Part shown: positions 1-7,698 of the stretch, piece by piece
Layout: each line of letters starts with the position of its first letter
Position numbering within the stretch: position 1 is the stretch's first letter
NCBI RefSeq assembly: GCF_008933115.1
Contig: NZ_WBVO01000005.1
Span: forward strand, 1 to 64,000
DNA length: 64,000 nt
Origin: Phaeocystidibacter luteus
Lineage (GTDB): Bacteria; Bacteroidota; Bacteroidia; Flavobacteriales; Schleiferiaceae
Direction of reading: 5' to 3'
The notes under the pieces: generated by a model
Database searches by the model: none
Seen by the model: the letters and a program-made list of their open reading frames with translations, nothing else
Told to the model about the DNA's origin: nothing
Made by a program: the position numbers and the translations under genes

Positions 1-19
1 TATACCCTTAGCTCAATTC

Positions 20-73
20 CCCGCATAGGCGGGACAGGGGTTAGAGTCCCGCAAGTGCGGGATTAATCGGAAG
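20..73. repeat. GC hairpins followed by GATTAATCGGAAG motif
   Basis: Two adjacent small inverted repeats are visible: CCCGC-atag-GCGGG around 20-33 and TCCCGCA-ag-TGCGGGA at 47-62. The second is followed at 61-73 by GATTAATCGGAAG. The same 13 bases follow a related TCCCGC/GCGGGA hairpin at 30380-30423, so this is a dispersed element. The text GGGGTTAGAGTCCCG at 37-51 resembles a tRNA T-arm, but no tRNA cloverleaf can be folded here. Confidence 0.55.
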
Positions 74-203
74 ATCACCCGACGCGAAGCTATCCAGAAG
101 GAGGAGCAACAAAAGCTTGTCGAATGCCGGGCTTTTTGCATTTCACCTGGTGAGATTCCACCTTAAGCACTTTTCCCTTCATACATTCATGGAAAACCAA
201 ACC

Positions 204-527
204 ATGTATTACATCTACATTCTTTACTCTCAATCTTCCGACAAGTACTATGTTGGCTACACGCACAATTATCAGCAGCGGTTACACCAGCACAACAACT
301 CTGAAAGGACGACCTACACGTCCAAACATCGACCATGGATTTTAGCGGTTGTTTTTGAGTGCTCAGAAGACCGGAATGAAGCCGTTCGGATTGAACGCTG
401 GATAAAGCGACAGAAAAACAGATCGCTTATTGAGAAGATGATTCAAGGTGTAGAGTTGACAGGTGTTTTAGCTGGGTTAGTTAGAGTCAGCGTGCCTGTC
501 CCAACTGCACAGAGGTGGTCCGTGTAA
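204..527 (+). CDS. GIY-YIG domain endonuclease-like protein
   Basis: Small stand-alone GIY-YIG protein of the UPF0213 / single-domain type. The ATG at 204 opens MYYIYILYS, the first beta strand with the GIY-equivalent YIY. Next come YYVGYT (the YIG-equivalent YVG), a conserved Arg in QQRLHQHN, and the later Glu region typical of the family. An in-frame ATG at 189 is an alternative start. After about residue 80 the sequence (LTGVLAGLVRVSV and on) no longer looks like the family and may be read-through into flanking repeat DNA. Family members bind or cut DNA, but the function of single-domain Bacteroidota copies is not established. Related hairpins sit on both sides (47-62 and 540-555), which suggests the gene travels with a repeat element. 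Confidence 0.8.
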   Translation: MYYIYILYSQSSDKYYVGYTHNYQQRLHQHNNSERTTYTSKHRPWILAVVFECSEDRNEAVRIERWIKRQKNRSLIEKMIQGVELTGVLAGLVRVSVPVPTAQRWSV

Positions 528-539
528 AACCGGGAAGAG

Positions 540-555
540 TCCCGTACGCACGGGA
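540..555. repeat. GC hairpin downstream of GIY-YIG gene
   Basis: TCCCGT-acgc-ACGGGA inverted repeat, preceded by gag-like sequence as in the copy at 47-62. It begins 12 bases after the GIY-YIG stop codon. It could terminate that transcript, although no clear U-tract follows. It is followed by GGTTCGAGCCC, which resembles a tRNA T-arm but has no partner arms. Confidence 0.45.
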
Positions 556-683
556 TTGGTTCGAGCCCTCGTTGAACTTGCAAAATCCCGATACGGAGCT
601 ATTGGGAACTACTAGAAAACACATGCATACCCAAGAAAGTGGGTTCCTACAGTTAGTTCGGATCTCATTACTCTCTCCCTTCA

Positions 684-1037
684 CTATTCTCTCGCCCTGA
701 AAGTCCAACTCAGATTCTCGCAGTTATGCTCAAAATACCACGCGAGCCATTTTCTTTTCTCTGACAAAAAGATATTCATGTTTGGATACTCGATCGAATA
801 GTTCATTACTACACCTATATCAACATCCGTGTACACTGAAAGCGAATCTAGAGACTCCAAAAACTCAACACTGCTAATTTTTTGCCCTCTTGAATTTGCC
901 ACTCCTAAAGTGTAGGACTCTACATTATCAATATTATTGAAAAAATGAACCCTGAACTCCTCATTCTCAACACATCCCATTTCACTATCAGGCAGCAAAA
1001 AATTGCTGCTTATCAAGAGAAGTACTTCAATTATCAT
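684..1037 (-). CDS. hypothetical exported protein, 117 aa
   Basis: Not recognised. The ATG at 1037 is followed by a short hydrophobic stretch (IIEVLLLISSNFLL) that may be a weak signal peptide, then a soluble region without a known motif. It is AT-rich like its neighbours and shares their strand with the lipoprotein and YwqK-like genes upstream, so it may be the last gene of the accessory run that follows the RHS locus. Its reality rests only on the open frame and context. Confidence 0.4.
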   Translation of the reverse strand: MIIEVLLLISSNFLLPDSEMGCVENEEFRVHFFNNIDNVESYTLGVANSRGQKISSVEFLESLDSLSVYTDVDIGVVMNYSIEYPNMNIFLSEKRKWLAWYFEHNCENLSWTFRARE

Positions 1038-1160
1038 GTTTTGTCTTTCAAAATATTTTCACCGATTAGTTGTAATCTCTCCAGCTCGACTATAGCCATT
1101 TATTTATGCTGGAAGTAGAAGGATGGGCTTGAAGCCTTCAATTTTGGAGAAGCCGACCTA

Positions 1161-1784
1161 TCAATCAACAGCAAATGTCCTACTCAACACCTTCCCATTA
1201 TACTTCCAAGAGAGATACAGGCCATCAGAATTAAAATATGCCGTATCAATAGCTAATTTCATTGGCCTATGATTAATATCAAATTCGACATCTATCACAT
1301 CCTCACTTCCATCTTTCAGATCTAATACGTCGGCTAGCTGATCAGCAGATTCACCTTGATATACTAAACGTTCTTGCTTTTTATCAAGTAACAGGGGAGA
1401 GTGATAGAATTGACCAGAATTGACGTTTCTATCGAATTTAACTACATAAGCATACGTACACGCCGAACCGCAGCTGCCCAAAACAATGAATGAATTTCCA
1501 ATTAGTGTCCCTTCTAGTTTTTGGTGCATCAACAAGGGCAATGTATCAACACCTTCATTCACAAAACTTCCTGCTAATCCCCAAAGTAAAGTAGTCACGA
1601 GCTTAGAAGAATCCGATTTAGTCAAAACCAATGTATCATTTTGGTTATAGATAGTATCAAAATATTCACTTCCTCCAATTTGAGATTGTCCTCGCGGAGT
1701 GTCTCCATCCCTATTTTGAGTCCCACTACTGCTACATCCGATTACTTCAAAAAGCACTATCAATAATAAGATTGGGTATTTCAT
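1161..1784 (-). CDS. hypothetical lipoprotein, 207 aa
   Basis: The N-terminus has Lys, a hydrophobic core and a lipobox ending IGC at residue 17, followed by a Ser/Gly-rich linker (CSSSGTQNRDGD). This is a classical type II signal for a membrane-anchored lipoprotein. The rest is a beta-rich domain with GSCGSACTYAY in the middle and no recognised family. The start overlaps the stop of the small ORF upstream (ATGA at 1781-1784), so the two are probably co-translated. It lies on the same strand downstream of the RHS remnant. A cell-surface protective (immunity) role is possible by position only. Confidence 0.7.
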   Translation of the reverse strand: MKYPILLLIVLFEVIGCSSSGTQNRDGDTPRGQSQIGGSEYFDTIYNQNDTLVLTKSDSSKLVTTLLWGLAGSFVNEGVDTLPLLMHQKLEGTLIGNSFIVLGSCGSACTYAYVVKFDRNVNSGQFYHSPLLLDKKQERLVYQGESADQLADVLDLKDGSEDVIDVEFDINHRPMKLAIDTAYFNSDGLYLSWKYNGKVLSRTFAVD

Positions 1785-1900
1785 TTGCCTTCCAGTTCAT
1801 CTGATAAACTGAAATCAGAAAAGTATCCAATATTCCATCCACCTTGAGCGGATAATATGATTGATGACATAAAGAATAAAACAAGACATGCTCTATTCAT
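1781..1900 (-). CDS. short secreted peptide (39 aa), possibly a truncated gene
   Basis: Translates as a 39-residue peptide with a convincing signal peptide (MNRACLVLFFMSSIILSAQ). A short mature part (GGWNIGYFSDFSLSDELEGK) follows, then TGA inside the ATG of the next lipoprotein gene. The signal plus GWNIGYF looks like the beginning of a larger exported protein cut short by a stop. It may be a decayed gene kept as a leader for the lipoprotein. Evidence is the signal peptide and the 4-base overlap. Confidence 0.4.
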   Translation of the reverse strand: MNRACLVLFFMSSIILSAQGGWNIGYFSDFSLSDELEGK

Positions 1901-2170
1901 AACTCTAAGGTTCAAATATTAATGCATTCATTTCATGCCAAACTTGCCTTTCTTGATGACCTGTGTATTGATGTCCTTATCTCGCCTTTGAGCTTCTGTC
2001 CTCACACGCACCCTCTCCGTTTAAAGTTCTAAGCTAGAAGAATGACCTATCAATCACTAGTTGAGTCTGAATTGTACTGACGGGTTACATGGAAATGATC
2101 AAACTCTAACTTATTTTTAGAATCGTTGTGTCCGAGTTCTTTGAAGACGTACATGCTAAATCAATACGAA
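1901..2170. other. intergenic stretch with no recognisable gene
   Basis: AT-rich sequence between the short secreted peptide and the YwqK-like gene. No open frame with a credible start, no strong hairpin and no repeat was seen. Confidence 0.4.
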
Positions 2171-2956
2171 CTATTCATCTTTCCAACTATGCTCTTCTGG
2201 GGGTCGAGTGGAATAGTCGACTGTTTTAAGTAAGTTAGAATCTTTGGTATAGTGGTACCAAATTCCAATTCGAGATTGTTCATTTCCACTGTCAAACTGA
2301 CCCTTCACAGCTAATACGCCGTTCTTGTGATAGCGACGGTACTCTCCAGCGTAATTAAATACGTTTCTGACTTGATAGGCCTCCTTGAGAGTGCCATCAG
2401 AGTAATATGTATATACCCAATGAATACTATCTCCATAAACCGTGTCATTTCTTATGACAAGTCCATCCTTGGACCATTCTCGGAAAGAAACGATGCTCTC
2501 CTGGTCTATCATTCCAGTTATGTCTAACTGTTGATTAGTAACGATCTGGGATTCAGGCCATCCGTTTACATGAAGGTTATATGACCAAGAGCTGTCATTT
2601 CTCTGGATATCGTATCCTAAAATCCTCGCATCTTCAGTAATCTGAATAATCACACGCTCATCCAGCTCATTCACATACTCTATTCTCATCGGAATTTGCA
2701 TGGAGCAATTCCATTGAAGCTCCCTTTTAAATCGTACAGGATTCCTCTGAAAAACAAGTTCTGAGTATTCATTCAACCCTGGATCATATAAATCCAGAAC
2801 TATTGAATCTTCTTCGGTGAGACGATAGTAAGTCTTATCACTGCCCTTTAATGGTGTCCAATTTGATTCTCTAAATTGCTCGCAAACATTTGAACTCTGA
2901 GCACTGAGTACATTGATCATCAGCATAAACACCACGAGAATTGCACACTTATTCAT
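2171..2956 (-). CDS. secreted YwqK/MORN_2-like repeat protein
   Basis: The signal peptide (MNKCAILVVFMLMINVLSAQ) predicts export. The C-terminal half carries repeats of the MORN_2/YwqK type: YSDGTLKEAYQVRN, YHKNGVLAVKGQFDSG and IGIWYHYTKDSNLLKTVDY, with the typical pattern of G, aromatic residues and alternating strands. In this family the repeats form a short beta-solenoid, and members are annotated as YwqK-family antitoxins in polymorphic toxin loci. The ATG lies 10 bases after the stop of the RHS tail remnant, on the same strand, so it probably belongs to that locus and could be its immunity partner. That is inference from position; exported immunity proteins do exist. Confidence 0.65.
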   Translation of the reverse strand: MNKCAILVVFMLMINVLSAQSSNVCEQFRESNWTPLKGSDKTYYRLTEEDSIVLDLYDPGLNEYSELVFQRNPVRFKRELQWNCSMQIPMRIEYVNELDERVIIQITEDARILGYDIQRNDSSWSYNLHVNGWPESQIVTNQQLDITGMIDQESIVSFREWSKDGLVIRNDTVYGDSIHWVYTYYSDGTLKEAYQVRNVFNYAGEYRRYHKNGVLAVKGQFDSGNEQSRIGIWYHYTKDSNLLKTVDYSTRPPEEHSWKDE

Positions 2957-2966
2957 AATAGATAAA

Positions 2967-3746
2967 TTAGTTCTGACCTCTGTCTATAAACCTCCAACTT
3001 TCCTGTTGCTCAAATTTAAAAGGTTCATCAACATCATTAACAGGTGTAATATTCATTTCTGGCACTTCAATTGCCGGCACAAGTACTCGAATCCTATTTC
3101 TGAAAACGGTAATAATATCCAGAGTCCAGTTCCCATTGTTAAGAATTGTAGTCTGAAAAAATACACCAGCGATTGTCGCATTATTCCGAAAAGTTCTCAT
3201 ATTAAAATTGTCTGTAACACTCCCATCTTGGGCACTACTGTAAAGCCAAGTAATACTTTGAATTTGAATATTTCCCCTCGACCTAATAGTCGCTGTTTGA
3301 TTGAAAGTTGAATTGGTGCCGCCGCGCACCGGGGTTGTCATTATATCGGAAGTGGGCCGCGTACTATTCACACGAGTTGGACCTAACCATGTTTGTTGTG
3401 AAGCCGATACTCGTGTAGCACTAGTCGTTGTTCCGGTTTCAACCTCGTCAATTTCAACATTTACAATTACGTCTTCTGTAATTCTCTTAATTCTAGTTCG
3501 CATATAGTGCCCGCCCCCAGGTTGCGTTGCATCCCGCTTAAACCAATAATAATATCCCTCTTCACCGCCAGGGCGATCCCACTATCGATAGTCATTATGC
3601 TCAATACGGTTCTTTTGACCCATAATTATCCTCCTTCCGTTAGGGTTGTCGAGCCTCTCATGATGATAGTTTCCAGTAGCCAGTGTGCTATTCACTCCAT
3701 GTTCTGGAAAGTTATATTCATTGTCATCCCACCATATTTCTGGAGC
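2967..3746 (-). pseudogene. RHS C-terminal tail, out of frame with its core and interrupted by a stop
   Basis: One reading frame (minus strand) runs from the poly-G tract at 3746 down to 2967. It is broken only by a TAG at 3582-3584. The first part reads APEIWWDDNEYNFPEHG, then GEEGYYYWFKRD after the TAG, then a 178-residue stretch from the ATG at 3503 (MRTRIKRITEDVIVNVE) to the stop. This frame joins the RHS core if one G is added to the nine-G tract, or two are removed. The 178-residue part is beta-rich and Thr/Asn-rich and matches no toxin known to me. It may be expressed alone from 3503, or be the decayed variable tip of the RHS protein. Confidence 0.55.
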
Positions 3747-4246
3747 CCCCCCCCTTCTGGACCAGATTCCCTGCTCAAATCACTCAACCCCGTAGGATCC
3801 ACAAACATCACCGGATTGTTCCTCACGTAGTTATATGGCGTTAACCATTCACGTAGGTGGGAAAGTGGATCCGCTGACAACCACATACTCGCCTTCGGAT
3901 CGTAGAAGCGCGCTCCCATGTACACGAGGCCTGTTTCCGGGTCGTGTTCTGCGGCCGTAAACTTGTACGGGTTACTATACCCATCGTTGTTTTGATGCTG
4001 AGCGACCACCATTTCACCAAACGGCAAGTAGAAGTAATGCTCGTATGGCATGCCTAAGAGGTCGGTCACGAACTCCGTACTGCCCAAGTGATCTGCATGA
4101 TACCAAAAGATGTTCGGGAATAATTCACATCCCGCGCTAAGAGGTTCATTCTCATACTGTTCATCAATACAACGACAGAACTCTGAATTAAAGAAGGTTC
4201 TACCTGATGGCAAGCAAGCGTGTCGTTCCGTTGACACTTCATGCAC
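3692..4246 (-). CDS. RHS repeat-associated core domain fragment
   Basis: Contains the hallmark of RHS-repeat-associated cores: FWYHADHLGSTEFVTD, a YYPFGE-like YLPFGEMV, KFTAAEHDPETGLVYMGARFYDP, WLSADPL, and the cleavage-site motif NPVMFVDPTGLSD. In this family the core closes the YD-repeat shell around a variable C-terminal toxin. Here only the last ~150 residues of the shell remain: upstream the frame runs into a TAA at 4292-4294 with no ATG, so the thousands of YD-repeat residues are missing. The GTG at 4246 is only nominal. After the core the frame ends soon past a nine-G tract, while the tail lies in another frame. It is probably an orphan RHS tip or pseudogene. Confidence 0.75.
   Translation of the reverse strand: MHEVSTERHACLPSGRTFFNSEFCRCIDEQYENEPLSAGCELFPNIFWYHADHLGSTEFVTDLLGMPYEHYFYLPFGEMVVAQHQNNDGYSNPYKFTAAEHDPETGLVYMGARFYDPKASMWLSADPLSHLREWLTPYNYVRNNPVMFVDPTGLSDLSRESGPEGGGLQKYGGMTMNITFQNME
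3746..3754 (-). repeat. homopolymeric G tract (nine G on the minus strand) inside RHS locus
   Basis: Nine consecutive C on the plus strand, encoding GGG at the junction between the DPTGLSD motif and the variable tail. A one-base gain would fuse core and tail frames. Such tracts slip during replication, so this could be a phase-variable switch, a fixed mutation, or a sequencing error. Confidence 0.75.
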
Positions 4247-4370
4247 GCATCTTGTGTGGAAAGGCTCCCTAAGACCGTCTGGAATCCCGATTTAACTCAG
4301 ACTTCCTCTTCACTCCTAGATCTTGGCAACTTCAGAGTCCTACCTTAAATCAATAGTTATGACTAACAAT

Positions 4371-4538
4371 TTACTGAGTTGTGTCCGGATTGTGATGATG
4401 GGTTACAAACTCACCCTCGGCCAACACTTGGTATAGACTATCCAGCTCCGTGCTCTGACCTAAAGCAGGAGAAGGGTTGAAACTGCACAGCAGCACAAGC
4501 GGGAACGCTAAGGTCCAGAATATCGCAGAGGACCTCAT
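4371..4538 (-). CDS. short exported peptide (55 aa), probable gene remnant
   Basis: The ATG at 4538 starts MRSSAIFWTLAFPLVLLCSF, a signal-peptide-like segment ending near ALGQ. Next comes STELDSLYQVLAEGEFVTHH and a TAA at 4371. The STELDSLYQVL start resembles the beginning of Bacteroidota TPR-containing sensor proteins, so this may be the stump of a truncated gene. It lies immediately upstream of the RHS fragment on the same strand. The evidence is the signal peptide only. Confidence 0.35.
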   Translation of the reverse strand: MRSSAIFWTLAFPLVLLCSFNPSPALGQSTELDSLYQVLAEGEFVTHHHNPDTTQ

Positions 4539-4687
4539 TGGCAAGAGTGATTAGTAGTAGACACAAGGTACATAATTGTACCCACCCAAAATTATGGCCT
4601 ACAGCAACACAATGTGTTGATTGAGCGTGGACAAAGCGTGGACAAGCTCAAAAATAAATCACCCCGCGATAGGTCAGCTTTCAGGGT

Positions 4688-4978
4688 TTAAGCGGAAATT
4701 ACAGGTGTCTTTACCGACATCTGCACCGAGCAACGTATGCCAAAATCAGCCTCTTCGCCATCGTACTCATCGAGCATGAGTTCTAGGGTGCGCAGCTCCG
4801 ACTTCAATTCACGAATACGTGTTTCGAGGTGATGCGTTTTCTGTTCAGAACCCGTCTCGAGCGTGGAAATCTTTTCATTCAAGAATCGGATTTTTTCAGA
4901 TACGAGGGCCATCAATAACTCGGAAGCGTCCTCAGAGCTGTAGGTACTGTCGATCAGTCGAAATTGATAATTCTTCAT
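4688..4978 (-). CDS. small coiled-coil protein, 96 aa
   Basis: No signal peptide. The middle (residues about 25-75) is a continuous heptad-rich helix: LVSEKIRFLNEKISTLE, then HHLETRIRELKSELRTLELML. This predicts a coiled-coil dimer. The C-terminal 20 residues differ in character (FGIRCSVQMSVKTPVISA). It is a single gene with AT-rich flanks on both sides. The function is unknown; a cytoplasmic structural or regulatory partner is all that can be said. Confidence 0.6.
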   Translation of the reverse strand: MKNYQFRLIDSTYSSEDASELLMALVSEKIRFLNEKISTLETGSEQKTHHLETRIRELKSELRTLELMLDEYDGEEADFGIRCSVQMSVKTPVISA

Positions 4979-5231
4979 GGGTATGGGTTCTTAAGTGAAA
5001 AAACGACTGTTGATTTAGGATTGGAAATGGAGACATTCTCATTTTCAACACCTTAACAACACGACAAAGTAACGGGATGTGATTGATATAATTTTATTTA
5101 TAGTTTTAATACAATGCATATAAATAGATATATGATTGATGCTATTGGGTGTGTTCAGTATGCTATCGCTCGGCAGGCATCAGTTGGGTGATAGTTCCTA
5201 TCTTCACCGAATAAGTATTCAGTCTTTCACT

Positions 5232-7178
5232 ATGCGAATATTCTCTCTCTTTATACTTGCCATCGCATCTTCTTTTTCATTGCGCGCACAAAACCCTGCT
5301 TGGCAAACTGAACGAATACAAGCGCCAAACCCTGTTTTCTCGGAAGGGTATGGTGTCTCGATGGCCACCGATGGCAAATACTTGGTTGTTGGATCGCCAA
5401 TGACCACGTTCAATGGAGGTTCATCTAATTCCATACAACGCACTGGCTCTGTCTTTATTTACGAGAGAGTTGGCTCTAGCTGGGTATATACTGCAGAGTT
5501 ATTTGCCACCCTCAAGGGGGTGCATGACAGATTTGGCTATTCGGTGGCGATTGACAACGGTATAATCGCGGTCGGCGCCTACTTACAAGATGAAAATGCA
5601 ACAGGTGGAGCACGAGTGATTTCGTCCGGTTCAGTTCATATTTTCGTGCGTGATTCATCTGGTGCTTGGATTGAAACCCAGGTTGTTCAGCCCAACGCTC
5701 GTAACGTTTCTGACGAATTCGGTAGATCCGTTGATTTGAGCGATGGTCAACTCGTAGTAGGAGCCCTAACAAGCCTTGATCTGAACGGGCAAAACCTTCT
5801 CAACAATGCGGGTTCGGCATATATCTTCGAGCTTGATACTATTTCTGGCCTATTTGTGGAGAAGCAAATCTTGAACCCTTCAGTGCGCAAAGAAACGGCC
5901 TTGTTCGGTTGGAGCGTTAGCATTGAAAAAGGTCATATTATCGTTGGGGCACCAAATGAATCTATTCCTGCTTTAAATCTCCAGAATGTGGGAGCGGCAT
6001 ATTTGTTCTCTGAAAACCGCTTTGGCGAATATGTTGAGGTACTTCGTGTTACCGATGCAAATCCAAACAATGGAGAGTTTTTAGGTGAATCTGTAGCTAT
6101 AACTGGCAGGTTCATGGCTATAGGTCATTCAAGAGAAACGCTCGATTCTTTGGGGCAGAACCCACTTGGCGGTGCAGGTGCCGTTCACGTTTATGAACGG
6201 GCACCAAACGGCACATGGAACTTTTTACAGAAACTTACTCCAGCAGACCGTCAAAATGGAGATACTTTTGGTAGGTCGGTTGCCATTTCAGATAATTTCA
6301 TGGTTGTGGGAGCGATATATGAGGACCATGACACTTCTGGGCTAAATCACATAAACAACTCTGGTTCAACATACTTATATCGACGTAACAATTCTGGACG
6401 ATGGTCTCTAATCCAGAAACTCACAGCTGGCGCAAATCGTCAGCAATCTTCCCTATTCGGACAATCGGTCGCAATCTATGACTCACTCATAACTAGCTCG
6501 ACTCAGGAAGACCATTCTGGAGTTCAAGGTGCAGGAGCTGTTTATTCCTTTTCAAAATGCTCAAGCCTGACGTACGATTCGGTATCAGCTTGTGGGCCTT
6601 ATACCTGGATTGATGGCGTCACCTATTTTGAGAGCAATCCGCAAGCCACGGTCATTGTCTCATCTTCCTCAGGATGTGATTCCGTAGTGAGGCTCGTTTT
6701 CCAACAGCTATCAGACACTGCCGTTCTTGTTACTGACCCCAGCTTAATGGCCCTCGACTCCTCGGCTTCATCTTACCAATGGTTGGCGTGCGATAGTGGG
6801 TTTGCAACAATCCCGGGCGCCAACCAAAGCGTATTTACTCCAGTCGCGAATGGTTCATATGCCCTAGCGATAACGACCAATGGCTGCACGGATACCTCAG
6901 AGTGTTTTGAAGTCCAAACGGTATCCATTCGCGAAGAACAGCCCAACACTTTCATATATCCAAATCCATCTAGCGGCAAAATAAATCTCGCTCCATCCCT
7001 CCAAATTGAGAGCGTAACCATAATTGACATGTCGGGCAGAGTGGTTATACCAGCTCATAAACCAAATGGATCAGTTCTCAATCTGAGTCATTTAGCTGAA
7101 GGAGTGTATTTCGTGATAATTCAGGAACAAAACGGAAACTACTTTGTAGAAAACGTGTCAATATCAAAGACCAATTGA
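5232..7178 (+). CDS. secreted FG-GAP repeat protein with T9SS type A sorting domain
   Basis: The start at 5232 (MRIFSLFILAIASSFSLRAQ) was chosen because it opens a clean signal peptide; the frame is open upstream to 5136 without one. Seven repeats of about 60 residues carry the FG-GAP-like pattern, for example FGYSVAIDNGIIAVGAY, FGRSVDLSDGQLVVGAL, FGWSVSIEKGHIIVGAP and FGRSVAISDNFMVVGAI. They should fold as a beta-propeller. A Cys-containing region (SACGPYTWIDGVTY) follows. The last ~80 residues (IYPNPSSGKINL, IIDMSGRVV, LAEGVYFVII) are a type A C-terminal sorting domain, so the protein should be exported by the type IX system and anchored or released at the surface. The ligand is unknown. 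Confidence 0.88.
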   Translation: MRIFSLFILAIASSFSLRAQNPAWQTERIQAPNPVFSEGYGVSMATDGKYLVVGSPMTTFNGGSSNSIQRTGSVFIYERVGSSWVYTAELFATLKGVHDRFGYSVAIDNGIIAVGAYLQDENATGGARVISSGSVHIFVRDSSGAWIETQVVQPNARNVSDEFGRSVDLSDGQLVVGALTSLDLNGQNLLNNAGSAYIFELDTISGLFVEKQILNPSVRKETALFGWSVSIEKGHIIVGAPNESIPALNLQNVGAAYLFSENRFGEYVEVLRVTDANPNNGEFLGESVAITGRFMAIGHSRETLDSLGQNPLGGAGAVHVYERAPNGTWNFLQKLTPADRQNGDTFGRSVAISDNFMVVGAIYEDHDTSGLNHINNSGSTYLYRRNNSGRWSLIQKLTAGANRQQSSLFGQSVAIYDSLITSSTQEDHSGVQGAGAVYSFSKCSSLTYDSVSACGPYTWIDGVTYFESNPQATVIVSSSSGCDSVVRLVFQQLSDTAVLVTDPSLMALDSSASSYQWLACDSGFATIPGANQSVFTPVANGSYALAITTNGCTDTSECFEVQTVSIREEQPNTFIYPNPSSGKINLAPSLQIESVTIIDMSGRVVIPAHKPNGSVLNLSHLAEGVYFVIIQEQNGNYFVENVSISKTN

Positions 7179-7187
7179 TTATCAAAT

Positions 7188-7577
7188 ATGTCAACACGAG
7201 AAGCCAAAATCGCCCAATCGGAAACCAGAATTTTTAAAGCCGTATTTCCGAATACGACCAACCATTACGACACGCTCTTTGGAGGGACTGCTATGCAGCT
7301 GATGGACGAGGTGGCCTTCATCACAGCCACGCGATTTAGCCGTCAGCGTATGGTTACAGTAAGCAGCGATCGAATAGATTTCACCAAGCCAATTCCGGCA
7401 GCAACGATCGTTGAGCTCGTGGGCAAAGTGACATACTTGGGCAATACAAGCTTGAAGGTGAGGGTGGACATCTTCGTGGAGCAGATGTACTCCGACGAAC
7501 GAGAGAAGGCGGTGAGTGGTGAGTTCACATTTGTGGCCTTGGACGAGAATAAGAAGCCGGTGAGGATACTGGAGTGA
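7188..7577 (+). CDS. acyl-CoA thioesterase, hotdog fold (YciA-like)
   Basis: A 129-residue hotdog protein of the acyl-CoA thioester hydrolase (BFIT/YciA) group, which hydrolyses acyl-CoA to free acid and CoA in the cytoplasm. Family marks are FPNTTNHYDTLFGGTAMQLMDEVAFITATRF (the Asn, the LFGG turn and the catalytic Asp/Glu-bearing MDE helix), then RMVTVSSDRIDFTKPI and the G-x-V-x-Y-L-G-x-T-S-L strand. The length is full for a single-domain member, which would act as a hexamer. It starts 9 bases after the FG-GAP gene. A second hotdog thioesterase of the same group lies at 31052. Confidence 0.9.
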   Translation: MSTREAKIAQSETRIFKAVFPNTTNHYDTLFGGTAMQLMDEVAFITATRFSRQRMVTVSSDRIDFTKPIPAATIVELVGKVTYLGNTSLKVRVDIFVEQMYSDEREKAVSGEFTFVALDENKKPVRILE

Positions 7578-7698
7578 GATATGGCAGGGGAGTTGTACCT
7601 AGACAGCTCCCACTACCTCACTCTCAAGTTTTATCAGTTTTTCAGCTGATTGGTGCAGAAACAGTTAGAAGTGTTTTCGCACTATAAAAGGTGTCGGC

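Noticed and set aside
1-60. tRNA gene
   Set aside because: GGGGTTAGAGTCCCG resembles a T-arm, but no acceptor, D or anticodon arms can be paired around it.
540-585. tRNA fragment after the GIY-YIG gene
   Set aside because: GGTTCGAGCCC looks like a T-loop, yet the flanking bases do not form its stem.
4561-4687. Short duplicated text GCGTGGACAA
   Set aside because: Two adjacent copies of about ten bases only; too short to support a site.
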